A DNA stretch of 64,000 bases from Denitrovibrio acetiphilus DSM 12809 (GTDB taxonomy: Bacteria; Chrysiogenota; Deferribacteres; Deferribacterales; Geovibrionaceae): the NCBI RefSeq assembly GCF_000025725.1, contig NC_013943.1:1984001-2048000 (forward strand), in the 5' to 3' direction. The notes under the pieces were generated by a model that did no database searches, was not told the DNA's origin, and was given only the letters and a program-made list of their open reading frames with translations. The number at the start of each line of letters is the position of its first letter. The first letter of the stretch is position 1. Shown in pieces: positions 7,878 through 16,371 of the stretch. The position numbers and the translations under genes are program-made.

Positions 7878-8282
7878 ATGAAAGTTACCAGAGCAAGCGA
7901 CTACGCAATCAGAGCATTGATACACATGGCGCACAAGCCGCTTGGAACAACATTTATGCGCTCGGAACTAGCAGCAGAGTGCGAAATACCAGACAGCTTT
8001 CTTGGGAAAATACTCCAAAACCTCGCCAAATCTGAAATACTTTCATCTGAAAGAGGCAAAAAAGGCGGCTTCAAAGTTGCAAAAAATCCAGCCGAAATAA
8101 CAGTATACGACATAATCTCTGCAATAGAAGGCGATATCGCGCTGAATAAATGTATTTTTGATGAAGACTTCTGTTCACTTGTTCACTCATGCACTGCACA
8201 CAATATGTGGTCTGACATACAGGACAACCTTGTCGAGATGCTTAAAAGTTATTCACTTGCAAAACTGACTGAAAAATACTAA
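7878..8282 (+). CDS. Rrf2 family transcriptional regulator
   Basis: This 134-residue winged-helix repressor starts MKVTRASDYAIRALIHMA and carries GKILQNLAKSEILSSERGKKGGF, the Rrf2 recognition helix and wing. Three cysteines in the C-terminal half (KCIFDEDFCSLVHSC, spacing C-X6-C-X5-C) could hold an iron-sulfur cluster, as in IscR, NsrR and RsrR. No isc/suf or nitrosative-stress genes are adjacent, so the signal is unknown. CGGAGG lies just before ATG. The next gene, nrdJ, is on the same strand after 250 bases with its own candidate promoter. Confidence 0.9.
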   Translation: MKVTRASDYAIRALIHMAHKPLGTTFMRSELAAECEIPDSFLGKILQNLAKSEILSSERGKKGGFKVAKNPAEITVYDIISAIEGDIALNKCIFDEDFCSLVHSCTAHNMWSDIQDNLVEMLKSYSLAKLTEKY

Positions 8283-8289
8283 TCCGGCA

Positions 8290-8349
8290 AACCGTTAAGA
8301 CTCTGAATAGAACTGGAATTTTCCGCAAAACAAAGAACGGTTATTTTTT
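8290..8349 (+). terminator. Weak candidate terminator after the Rrf2 gene
   Basis: AACCGTT (8290-8296) pairs with AACGGTT (8336-8342) and is followed by ATTTTTT. The loop of about 39 bases contains only a small GGAA/TTCC hairpin, so efficiency is doubtful. Confidence 0.3.
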
Positions 8350-8470
8350 AAACTTTTGCCATTTTAAAACATCAGGACATAATTTTATAATTCATTTAAA
8401 CCTTTACTATCAACACATTACATTCCTCGCTCGGCGGTCTGCACGTTTTATATTTTTCTTAATAAACGAC

Positions 8471-8499
8471 TTTACAAAGGCATAATGTGCATATAACAT
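8471..8499 (+). promoter_or_regulatory. Candidate promoter of nrdJ
   Basis: TTTACA (8471-8476), a 17-base spacer and TAACAT (8494-8499) lie 33 bases before the nrdJ start. The -10 lies inside an inverted repeat (8483-8508), which suggests repression there. The rest of 8283-8470 is AT-rich without another clear signal. Confidence 0.5.
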
Positions 8500-8508
8500 T
8501 ACACATTA
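8483..8508 (+). promoter_or_regulatory. Candidate operator overlapping the nrdJ -10
   Basis: TAATGTG (8483-8489) and CACATTA (8502-8508) form a perfect 7-base inverted repeat with a 12-base spacer around the proposed -10. It does not look like the tandem 16-base NrdR box. The binding protein is unknown. Confidence 0.4.
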
Positions 8509-8532
8509 ATTTTTTTCTATCTCGGAGGAATT

Positions 8533-10818
8533 ATGAGCAATAAGGAGATCGAAAAGGCTCTGTCTCAAACACCGGATCTTACTAAAAATGCAATTACGGT
8601 TCTTGAAAAAAGATACCTTAAACGTGACATAAGCGGCAAACCAGTTGAAAAACCAATAGATATGTTCAGAAGAGTCGCATTGAATATCGCAGAAGCAGAT
8701 AAGAATTATGATAAAGATGCAGATATTTTATCCACTGCGACAGCATTTTACGAGCAAATGGCAGCTCTTAAGTTTCTTCCAAACTCCCCCACTCTTATGA
8801 ACGCAGGGCGTGAGCTTCAACAGCTCGCTGCCTGTTTTGTTCTCCCTGTGGATGATTCTTTGGAAGCAATTTTCGAAGCTGTTAAGAATACTGCCTTGAT
8901 TCATAAATCAGGCGGAGGTACAGGTTTTTCATTCTCCCGCCTAAGACCTAAAGATGACGTTGTAAAGACCACAAAAGGAGTCTCCAGCGGTCCTGTTTCT
9001 TTCATGACAGTATTTGATGCTGCCACTGAAACAATCAAGCAGGGGGGCACAAGACGCGGCGCCAACATGGGCATACTCCGAGTTGACCACCCAGATATCA
9101 TGGAATTCATCTACGCTAAAGAAGATAAAACAAAACTTACAAACTTTAACCTTTCAGTTGGTATAACAGAAAAATTCATGCAGGCAGTCCTAAACGACAC
9201 TGATTACGATCTGTATAACCCCAAAACCGGCAAAACAGCGGGTAAGCTGAAAGCTAAAGAAGTTTTCGACACTATGGTTCAGCTCGCATGGGAAGGCGGA
9301 GACCCGGGCATTGTCTACCTTGACAGGATCAATGCAGAAAACCCCACTCCCAAAGAGGGCGACATCGAAAGCACCAACCCTTGTGGCGAACAACCTCTTC
9401 TGCCATACGAATCATGCAACCTGGGTTCTATAAACCTTGGTAAATACGTAAAAGACGGCAAAATTGACTGGGAAGACCTCGAAAAAACAATAGAGGTCGC
9501 AGTTCATTTCCTCGACAACGTAATAGACATGAACAAATATCCTATTCAGCAGATCAACGATCAGACTAAGCGTAACCGCAAAATAGGTCTTGGTCTCATG
9601 GGCTGGGCGGATATGCTTGCGATGCTTGCCATCCCCTACAACACTGACGAAGCAACTGACCTCGCAGAAAAAGTTATGCAGTTTATAAGAGACAAAGGAC
9701 GTGAGAAGTCATCGGCTCTGGCTGTTATCAGAGGTGATTTTCCATCTTTTAAAGACAGCATTTACCCAAAAATGGGATTCAAAAACATGCGTAACGCAAC
9801 AATCACAACTATTGCTCCCACAGGAACAATCTCCATTATAGGTTCTTGTTCCAGCGGTATAGAGCCATATTTCGCAATTGCATTCTACAGGCAGGTGATG
9901 GATAACAATAAACTTGTCGAAGTCAGCCCTGTCTTTAAGGATATAGCCAAAAGAGAAGGTTTTCTCTCAGACGAACTCTTAGAAAAAGTCGCAGAAACAG
10001 GAACAGCACACGGACTGAGTATGGTTCCTGAAAAATGGCAGGAAGCTTTCGTAACATCCCATGAGATAACACCTTTCTGGCACACAAAAATGCAGGCGGC
10101 TTTTCAGAAATACACTGACAACGCAGTAAGCAAAACAGTTAATTTCCCTAATGAAGCGACTATTGAAGATGTTAAAAAAACATATCTTCTCTCTTACAAC
10201 CTTGGCTGTAAAGGGACAACAATATACAGAGACGGAAGCCGTACAGGGCAGGTGCTCAATGTCGGAACAAAAGAAAAAGAAGCTCAGCCGGAAGCAACAG
10301 CCGAATTCACACCAAAGCCAAGACCGAAAGTTCTCATAGGACGCACAGTTGAGATGATGACCGGCTGCGGAAAGCTCTATGTGACAATTAATCAGGATGA
10401 AAACGGTGTACCTTTCGAAGTGTTCACAAGCATGGGGAAAGCGGGCGGATGTGCACAGTCTCAATGTGAGGCTATAGGACGGCTTATATCCATAGACCTG
10501 CGCAGCGGCGGAAACCTCGACAGGATCATCAAACAGCTCAAGGGGATAAGCTGCCATATGCGCTATGGTTTTGGACCTAACACCGTACTCAGCTGCTCTG
10601 ACGCTGTGGGTAAAGCCCTTGAACAGGCAACAAAAAGCCCCACAGAAATACTGGTTAGTAAAACAGACGACAACCTTACAGTTGATAAGCTTCTGTCAGA
10701 TTTTGACAGCAGCGATACTGTGGTGAAAAATGGGGCATGTCCTGATTGCGGGGGACCCGTAGAACACGTTGAGGGTTGCGATATTTGCTACTCTTGCGGT
10801 TACTCACACTGTAGCTGA
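8533..10818 (+). CDS. nrdJ: Adenosylcobalamin-dependent (class II) ribonucleotide reductase
   Basis: This 761-residue class II enzyme reduces ribonucleotides using adenosylcobalamin as radical source and so works with or without oxygen. The catalytic barrel shows NSPTLMNAG, the redox cysteine in LAACF, HKSGGGTGFSFSRLRP, NPCGEQPLL and ESCNLGS. No ATP-cone domain is present at the N-terminus. The C-terminal part carries the TSCPD region (VFTSMGKAGGC) and ends with a cysteine-rich tail (CPDCGG, CDICYSCGYSHC) for re-reduction. CGGAGG precedes ATG by 6 bases. A B12-independent class III enzyme is encoded at 42006-44906 under a cobalamin riboswitch, so the two reductases probably replace each other according to B12 supply. 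Confidence 0.96.
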   Translation: MSNKEIEKALSQTPDLTKNAITVLEKRYLKRDISGKPVEKPIDMFRRVALNIAEADKNYDKDADILSTATAFYEQMAALKFLPNSPTLMNAGRELQQLAACFVLPVDDSLEAIFEAVKNTALIHKSGGGTGFSFSRLRPKDDVVKTTKGVSSGPVSFMTVFDAATETIKQGGTRRGANMGILRVDHPDIMEFIYAKEDKTKLTNFNLSVGITEKFMQAVLNDTDYDLYNPKTGKTAGKLKAKEVFDTMVQLAWEGGDPGIVYLDRINAENPTPKEGDIESTNPCGEQPLLPYESCNLGSINLGKYVKDGKIDWEDLEKTIEVAVHFLDNVIDMNKYPIQQINDQTKRNRKIGLGLMGWADMLAMLAIPYNTDEATDLAEKVMQFIRDKGREKSSALAVIRGDFPSFKDSIYPKMGFKNMRNATITTIAPTGTISIIGSCSSGIEPYFAIAFYRQVMDNNKLVEVSPVFKDIAKREGFLSDELLEKVAETGTAHGLSMVPEKWQEAFVTSHEITPFWHTKMQAAFQKYTDNAVSKTVNFPNEATIEDVKKTYLLSYNLGCKGTTIYRDGSRTGQVLNVGTKEKEAQPEATAEFTPKPRPKVLIGRTVEMMTGCGKLYVTINQDENGVPFEVFTSMGKAGGCAQSQCEAIGRLISIDLRSGGNLDRIIKQLKGISCHMRYGFGPNTVLSCSDAVGKALEQATKSPTEILVSKTDDNLTVDKLLSDFDSSDTVVKNGACPDCGGPVEHVEGCDICYSCGYSHCS

Positions 10819-10932
10819 TGAAACATTTATATTGTTTTTAAATTCAGCATATCCGCGTATCAGCTGAGTTCAGAAACAATACTATCAATTATGGTAGTAA
10901 GTTAAACAAACAATTTGATCAATATAGTTAAT

Positions 10933-10961
10933 AGGGGTGGAAAATTTCTGCCCCTTTTTTT
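10933..10961 (+). terminator. Rho-independent terminator of nrdJ
   Basis: AGGGGTGG (10933-10940) pairs with CTGCCCCT (10949-10955 region), allowing two G-U pairs. Seven T follow at 10955-10961. It separates nrdJ from the small downstream gene. Confidence 0.8.
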
Positions 10962-11032
10962 ATATAAACCACTAAACATTAACACATTATCTCCGATATC
11001 TTAGTATATAGTAGATTAGAAAGGGGTGCTGT

Positions 11033-11296
11033 ATGAAGCCGTCTATGGAATTCATGAGCAATGTATGCTCCGTTCTTGGACATATTAACGAAAATATCGA
11101 AGAAAAAAAGGTCGCTCTGCTTCTTGAAAAGAAAATCGAGAAAGAGTCTGAAACATATAATCTCCTGATAAAAGGAGAGAACGAAGCCGACGTTTTTATG
11201 CTCGCCAGCGAGCTGACGGACGAGCAGCTCAAGTGGTATGTTTTCGGACTTGGTGACGGAATGGGACTGAAACCTGAAAAATTAGAAATTGCATAA
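11033..11296 (+). CDS. Small hypothetical protein
   Basis: This 87-residue acidic, mostly helical protein is not recognised. It has no signal peptide, membrane segment or cysteine pair. A charged stretch near residues 22-40 (EEKKVALLLEKKIEKES) suggests an amphipathic or coiled helix, and the C-terminus has a WYVFGLGDGMGLKPE turn. AGGGGTG upstream of ATG 11033 supports it as real. It follows the nrdJ terminator, so it needs its own promoter. Its 3' end overlaps the convergent glycosyltransferase gene by 15 bases. Confidence 0.65.
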   Translation: MKPSMEFMSNVCSVLGHINENIEEKKVALLLEKKIEKESETYNLLIKGENEADVFMLASELTDEQLKWYVFGLGDGMGLKPEKLEIA

Positions 11297-12385
11297 ATTG
11301 CTGTAGATACTTTTTAACTTACTGATATAGTTTTCAATCGAAAATTCTGCACTTATCATTTTGCTTTTATAACCCAGCTCTTCAGATAGTTTTCTATCTG
11401 TAAGGATTTTAACAATCTGACTGGCTATAATTTGCTCATCATTAACACAGAATAATGACGCTTCAGATGCAAATTCCTTTGTAGGGACAGCATCAGAAAC
11501 AACAGAAGGTACGCCCGCTGCCATCGCTTCAAGATGCGCTATCCCGAATCCTTCAAAAGCGGAAGGCATACAAAAGACATCGGCAATCTTCAGTATAGAA
11601 TATACATTATCCTTATAACCGGCGAAAGTTACATGTTCGATAACGCCTTCTTCCGATGCTAAATTCTGTAAAGTTCTCTTATTGCCACCCTCACCTATGC
11701 AGAAATAGTGAGCGTCCGGAACATATTTCAAAATTTCAGGCAGAGCTTTTATTATAAGTTCTAAATTCTTCTCCTTAACCAAACGCCCCACACTAACTAT
11801 CAGTTTTTTATCTGCGACACCTAAATCATTTTTGGTGCATGGCGCAGCAGTTTCAACCTTTGTAATATCAATAAAATTATGAAGAACTACATGAGGTTTA
11901 TCGGATTTATTAAAATTCGCTTCAACCATATCATAAACGATATCTGAAACAGATATAAAAGCGTCCGTCACATGGGCCAGTAGCCTGTTTGTCAACCGTC
12001 TGAAGAATTTTTTCTGTATAGTCGGATTATGAATGTGGGTTATGACTTTATGCGGAAACCCTATGCTGGCGATACGTCCAAAGTAGTCAGCCTTGTACTG
12101 TGAGGTATGCACTATATCGGGCTTAAGTTCATTCAGCAATTTTCTAAGCTTATTAACAGTTTTAAAGTTGAATTTTTTAAGAGTGTCTTTGCTTGAGCCA
12201 CATGAAAGAATATTATATCCTTCTGCTTTAAGCTTCTCATGCATCCGCCCTTTACCGGAAATATTTATAACATTAAAATCAATATCCTTATCGGATTTTA
12301 GACGTATGAGAATCTCACTGAGTATATTTTCTATCCCACCGAAATCAAAGTCAGCTATTATGAATACGACATTAGGCTTCCTCAC
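11282..12385 (-). CDS. Family 4 glycosyltransferase
   Basis: The 367-residue GT-B enzyme has an N-terminal acceptor domain starting VVFIIADFDFGGIENIL. Its C-terminal donor domain shows VSVGRLVKEKN and the SAFEGFGIAHLEAMAAGVPSV E-x7-E motif of retaining GT4 enzymes. It is probably part of LPS core or surface polysaccharide synthesis; donor and acceptor are unknown. The start is GTG at 12385, overlapping the upstream glycosyltransferase stop by 14 bases, so the two genes are co-transcribed. Confidence 0.9.
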   Translation of the reverse strand: MRKPNVVFIIADFDFGGIENILSEILIRLKSDKDIDFNVINISGKGRMHEKLKAEGYNILSCGSSKDTLKKFNFKTVNKLRKLLNELKPDIVHTSQYKADYFGRIASIGFPHKVITHIHNPTIQKKFFRRLTNRLLAHVTDAFISVSDIVYDMVEANFNKSDKPHVVLHNFIDITKVETAAPCTKNDLGVADKKLIVSVGRLVKEKNLELIIKALPEILKYVPDAHYFCIGEGGNKRTLQNLASEEGVIEHVTFAGYKDNVYSILKIADVFCMPSAFEGFGIAHLEAMAAGVPSVVSDAVPTKEFASEASLFCVNDEQIIASQIVKILTDRKLSEELGYKSKMISAEFSIENYISKLKSIYSNLCNF

Positions 12386-13487
12386 AGCTCACCTTTTCGA
12401 TTGTTTTAAGGTATCCTTCATACATTTCACTTTCAGACATAACATATTTACTATAATCTTTTCTGCCTAGCGCATAAGCTTTAGTGAGTGCATCAGATAA
12501 AACATCAGGGGTCAGAGTTTCCACAACATAGCCGTTTTCGCCGTTATGTATTATCTCTGAACTGCCTGCCATGGCAGAAACAACGACCGGAGTGCCGCAT
12601 ATCAGGCTCTCTGGTACAACATTACCGAATGAGTCATAGAGGGACGGCATACAGAAAACATCACATGAGCCGTAAAAACCCTGCATATCATCAACTGCCC
12701 CCACGAAGAAAACTCTCTCTCTCAGCCCCAGTTCATCGAGCGTCTGCATGTATGAATCAGCTCTTCTGCCACCGGCAACCAGCAAGACGTAATGATCAGG
12801 AAGTACCGCCATTGCATTCAGCAAATGATCAAGACCTTTGCGTTGAAAATTATTTGCGGCAAAACCTATGCAGACAGTGCCTTTTTCCAAATTATATTTA
12901 TCTCTGAATGGATCTTCAGATGTGAAAGTGAACTTACTTTTATTCACTCCATTAGGAATAATGTCAATCAGCTTTTCGGCATCAGGGAAAGCTGAAAGCA
13001 CTTCCCGCTTCAGAAACTCCGAGTTAAGTATGACCTTCCTGAGCGACGGGTGAGCATATGTCAGTCTTTCCTTATTTATCAGATGCTTATTAACCGGATC
13101 TAATGCTCTCTTCACCCTCTTCTTAAACGCAGTCTCTTTTGACATCAGAGACAAAGTATTCTTAACATAAGAGCTGTGCAGCCCCGAACCATTGCGGTAT
13201 ATGTGGCAACCAGGGACTCTGTCGAATGAAAAATGTATACCGTCAAGCTTCTTCGCCAGCTTTACTGCACGTCTGTGAAAACTCGAGTATTTAAGGTAGC
13301 GCCCCGGTTTCAACAACCCTGTCACAGTAAGTATGTTCTCATACTTTTTAGACTTTAACTTATCTTCGCCGCATATAACATGAACATCCACCCCTTTATC
13401 CATAAGAAAATTCACGAAATTAAAGCAGATGCGCTCTCCACCACCCTTGTTATGAAAGTATTTTACAAAAACATTTACCCTTTCCAT
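12372..13487 (-). CDS. Family 4 glycosyltransferase (WaaG-like)
   Basis: This GT-B enzyme of about 371 residues starts VNVFVKYFHNKGGGERI, like WaaG/RfaG-type LPS core glucosyltransferases. It contains DGIHFSFDRVPGCHIYRNGSG, another WaaG-like region, then IGFAANNFQRKGLDHLL and PSLYDSFGNVVPESLICGTPVV with the E-x7-E donor motif. ATG 13487 is preferred. A GTG at 13514 would add nine residues, and neither has a good ribosome binding site. It lies divergent from the family 9 glycosyltransferase across an 85-base gap. Assignment to LPS inner core is likely but not proven. Confidence 0.88.
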   Translation of the reverse strand: MERVNVFVKYFHNKGGGERICFNFVNFLMDKGVDVHVICGEDKLKSKKYENILTVTGLLKPGRYLKYSSFHRRAVKLAKKLDGIHFSFDRVPGCHIYRNGSGLHSSYVKNTLSLMSKETAFKKRVKRALDPVNKHLINKERLTYAHPSLRKVILNSEFLKREVLSAFPDAEKLIDIIPNGVNKSKFTFTSEDPFRDKYNLEKGTVCIGFAANNFQRKGLDHLLNAMAVLPDHYVLLVAGGRRADSYMQTLDELGLRERVFFVGAVDDMQGFYGSCDVFCMPSLYDSFGNVVPESLICGTPVVVSAMAGSSEIIHNGENGYVVETLTPDVLSDALTKAYALGRKDYSKYVMSESEMYEGYLKTIEKVSCEEA

Positions 13488-13572
13488 AAAACATTCTTTA
13501 TCATTTTCGCTCACTAATGTATATATAAATATAACTTAATAAATGCGCTTTATTCAAGCAGGGCAATCTTTT

Positions 13573-14598
13573 ATGAAAAAATGGCTGATTATACAGTTCA
13601 AACAGATAGGCGATGTTATACTGACCACACAACTTCCGCGGGAGATCAGAAAACTCTACCCGCAAGCTGAAGTTGATTTTCTCACATTCAGCATGAATAA
13701 AGACCTGCTCACATATAACCCGAATATCCGCAATGTCCTTACCGTCCCTTCCGGCAGTGGTTTCATATCCACTATCCGCTCTGCTCTCGCGGTCAGAAAC
13801 GGGCACTATGACGTAATCTTAGACACACAGAACACACCGAGGTCTATGTATAGTGTTTTATTTTCCGGTGCAGAATATAAAGTTGGTTTCAGAAAATCCA
13901 AGCGAAGATTTGCCTACAACACCTTCGTAAGCAGTAAAGGCGCATATGCCGGACTCATAAAACTCAATATGCTGAAGTCATTTGATACAGCTTTTTCAGC
14001 AGATAAATACGACTGTTCTCCAGAGGTCTTTTATACTCAGGCAGATAAAGTCTCTATGGTTCAAAAGGCAATGGCATGCGGGTTGAAACTCGATAAACCA
14101 TACATAACAATGGCTCCTACTCATAAAAAAGTCACCAGACGCTGGAAACTAAAGCACTTTGCAGATACAGCCAACTGGCTAGCAGAAACTAAAGATTTGC
14201 AGGTGGTTCTAACTTACGGGCCAGGTGAGAGGGATTATATTACATCCGGCTTAGAAGGGATGAGACTGCACAGGAACATTATAGTAGCTCCGCCTTTAAC
14301 TCTGCTGGAGCTTGCAGCTCTCATGTCCGGAGCAGAAATGCATATCGGCAATGACTCAGCCCCGCATCATATGGCTGTATCACAGAAAACCCCGACTTTC
14401 GTTGTAATAGGTTCAACATCTTCCGGCTGGGTACATCCTCATAAAAGACATACATATATTAACTTAGGGCTGGACTGTCAACCATGCCGCAGCAGCATTT
14501 GCAGGATATCAGACGAGATCCCCTGCATGAATGATTTAACTTTTGAAATGATAAAACCTGAACTTGATAAATTCATAAGTGAAAATAAAATCGGCTGA
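13573..14598 (+). CDS. Family 9 glycosyltransferase (ADP-heptose:LPS heptosyltransferase type)
   Basis: The 341-residue protein begins KKWLIIQFKQIGDVILTTQLP, the WaaF/WaaC-type N-terminus. The second half carries MAPTHKKVTRRWKLKHF and a HIGNDSAPHHMAVSQKTPT donor-site region, where heptosyltransferases have GNDSGPxH. A cysteine cluster near the end (CQPCRSSICRI) is common in this family. Internal ATG 13573 is chosen because the family N-terminus begins there, with CAGGG some 10 bases upstream. It probably adds heptose to LPS inner core. Confidence 0.88.
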   Translation: MKKWLIIQFKQIGDVILTTQLPREIRKLYPQAEVDFLTFSMNKDLLTYNPNIRNVLTVPSGSGFISTIRSALAVRNGHYDVILDTQNTPRSMYSVLFSGAEYKVGFRKSKRRFAYNTFVSSKGAYAGLIKLNMLKSFDTAFSADKYDCSPEVFYTQADKVSMVQKAMACGLKLDKPYITMAPTHKKVTRRWKLKHFADTANWLAETKDLQVVLTYGPGERDYITSGLEGMRLHRNIIVAPPLTLLELAALMSGAEMHIGNDSAPHHMAVSQKTPTFVVIGSTSSGWVHPHKRHTYINLGLDCQPCRSSICRISDEIPCMNDLTFEMIKPELDKFISENKIG

Positions 14599-14613
14599 AC
14601 ACCTGCTCAGCCG
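14592..14613. terminator. Bidirectional hairpin terminator between the GT9 and M23 genes
   Basis: CGGCTGA-ACACCTGC-TCAGCCG overlaps the GT9 stop codon. On the minus strand it is followed by ATTTTATTTT, a fair terminator for the M23 peptidase transcript. On the plus strand the following TTATAAGTTT is weaker. Confidence 0.6.
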
Positions 14614-14621
14614 TTATAAGT

Positions 14622-15770
14622 TTATCTTACCATTGTTAATCTGTTTGTTCTAGCTATATAAGTATTGTCAATACGCTCGCTGTAGACAGCAGATGCCATC
14701 TGAAAATTTTCAAGCTCATCAGACGGAAGCTTCTTATCCGGTGCCTTAAATCTCAGAGGATTCAAATAACTGCCGTTTTTCCTTATGCGATAATCAAGGT
14801 GGGGTCCTGTAGCTCTTCCTGTCGCACCGACATATCCTATGATGTCTCCCTGACGGACATATGAGCCTTTATGAATTTTCTTATTAAACCTTGAAAGGTG
14901 CAGGTATAAAGTCTCATAACCATTCATATGTTTAATTTTCACATAGTTACCGTTATACCCTTTATAGCGTTTCTCTGTAACACGCCCGTCCGCAGTGGCA
15001 TGTATAGGAGTGCCTGTGGGTGCAGCATAATCCACACCGTAATGAGGCTGAACTTTATGAGTGACGGGATGCAGCCTGCTGTGGCTGTAGCCGGATGATA
15101 TTCTGCTGTATCTGAGCGGTGCCTTCAGAAACCCTTTGCGCATTGAAGTACCATCAGGCTTAAAATAACCTTTGGTCTTAGCTGTTTCATAATACAGTGC
15201 CCGTATGAAACGTCCCTGATTCAGAAAATCAGCAGCGAGGATTTTCCCATAACCAACAAATTTATTTCGTGCAAACTGTTTTTCCACAAGTATTTTAAAA
15301 GTGTCGCCTTTACGCAGGGCATGGAAAAAGTCAATTTCCCATTCATATATGGACGCAAGCATAAACGCAAGCTCAGGGCTCTCTCCTCTGTCGGTGACAG
15401 CCTGAATAAGACTGCTTGTGACCTCACCCTCCACAACTGTTGCAACGGTGCTTACAGGGTATTTTACGATATCCAGTTCGAAGTCATCAGCAACCCTGTT
15501 TATAGAAATATCAGTGAGAAAATTAGGCTGAAGAGTGATGCAGTTTTCTGTTTCTTTGATCAGAGTTCCTTTCTGGAGTGTAAAATCCGGCAAAAGCTCT
15601 TTAAGCTCTTTATTTATGTTGAGAATTTCCTGAGGTGAGAATTTATCAGAAAGAAGTGAATAGAGAGTTTCCCCCCATTTAACTCTATAAGTTTTAATGT
15701 TTGCATAAGATGTTGCTGTAAAAGCAAAAAGAATCATAATTACGATTAGAAATCTAAACTGCGGCTTCAT
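14622..15770 (-). CDS. M23 family murein endopeptidase (MepM/lysostaphin type)
   Basis: This 382-residue exported protein has a signal peptide (RFLIVIMILFAFTATSYA), a LysM-like segment (YRVKWGETLYSLLSDKFSP) and a central OapA/MepM-like region. The C-terminal LytM zinc peptidase domain (about 235-335) has HYGVDYAAPTGTPI, LYLHLSRF and GPHLDYRI, giving the H-x3-D and HxH zinc ligands. It cuts peptide cross-links in peptidoglycan in the periplasm. ATG 15770 with AGAGGGG directly upstream is preferred over the longer frame to 15809. It overlaps the dedA end by 17 bases. Confidence 0.93.
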   Translation of the reverse strand: MKPQFRFLIVIMILFAFTATSYANIKTYRVKWGETLYSLLSDKFSPQEILNINKELKELLPDFTLQKGTLIKETENCITLQPNFLTDISINRVADDFELDIVKYPVSTVATVVEGEVTSSLIQAVTDRGESPELAFMLASIYEWEIDFFHALRKGDTFKILVEKQFARNKFVGYGKILAADFLNQGRFIRALYYETAKTKGYFKPDGTSMRKGFLKAPLRYSRISSGYSHSRLHPVTHKVQPHYGVDYAAPTGTPIHATADGRVTEKRYKGYNGNYVKIKHMNGYETLYLHLSRFNKKIHKGSYVRQGDIIGYVGATGRATGPHLDYRIRKNGSYLNPLRFKAPDKKLPSDELENFQMASAVYSERIDNTYIARTNRLTMVR

Positions 15771-16371
15771 CCCCTCTCCTCTTTCTCTGCCAGTAGATAT
15801 AGACCGCAACTATAGCAGTCACAAAGCAAAGTGTTATTAGTGTTATCGGCCGCAAATTCAATTTAATTAGTTCAATATTATTACCAACAACATAGCCAAG
15901 CACAGCCAGAACAACAACCCATATCCCCGCACCGAGCGAAGTGAAAAAGCAGAACATAGGAACATTCATTCTGCCAAGCCCCGCCGGAAAAGAGATGTAC
16001 TGCCGGACACCAGGAATAAGCCGTCCGACAAATGTCGTTATTTCACCATGTTTTCTGAAATATGTGTCAATTTTAATAAGTCTTTCCGGTGGAAAGAAAA
16101 AATATCTGCCATAAGTGGCAAGAAATGAGCGCCCGAGAAAAACAGCGATATAGTAATTCACCAATGCTCCGATAAGTGAGCCGGCAAGACCGCTGAGGAT
16201 AACAAGATAAATGTTCATCTCCCCCTGAGCTGCAAGATACCCCGCAGGGGGGACAACAACTTCGCTTGGGAAAGGAACAAACGAGCTCTCCAGAGCCATC
16301 AGAACCACAATGCCTGTATAGCCGAGATCAGACACCGTCCCCAGAACGAAGTTCACAAACGTTTCAAGCAT
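15754..16371 (-). CDS. DedA family membrane protein
   Basis: The 205-residue inner-membrane protein of the DedA/VTT superfamily shows ESSFVPFPSEVVVPPAGYLA with the conserved acidic residue, and the FVGRLIPGVRQYISFPAG signature mid-protein. Members take part in envelope homeostasis, and some flip undecaprenyl phosphate or phospholipids. It overlaps recN by 8 bases at its start and the M23 peptidase gene at its end. An envelope role fits the neighbouring peptidase. Confidence 0.93.
   Translation of the reverse strand: MLETFVNFVLGTVSDLGYTGIVVLMALESSFVPFPSEVVVPPAGYLAAQGEMNIYLVILSGLAGSLIGALVNYYIAVFLGRSFLATYGRYFFFPPERLIKIDTYFRKHGEITTFVGRLIPGVRQYISFPAGLGRMNVPMFCFFTSLGAGIWVVVLAVLGYVVGNNIELIKLNLRPITLITLCFVTAIVAVYIYWQRKRRGDEAAV

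Noticed and set aside
8283-8532. Cobalamin riboswitch or NrdR boxes upstream of nrdJ
   Set aside because: None of the conserved B12 elements and no tandem 16-base NrdR boxes were found; only the inverted repeat at 8483-8508.
9979-10557. Long antisense open frame inside nrdJ
   Set aside because: Out-of-frame shadow of a strongly conserved coding region, with no ribosome binding site and cysteine-rich, family-free sequence.
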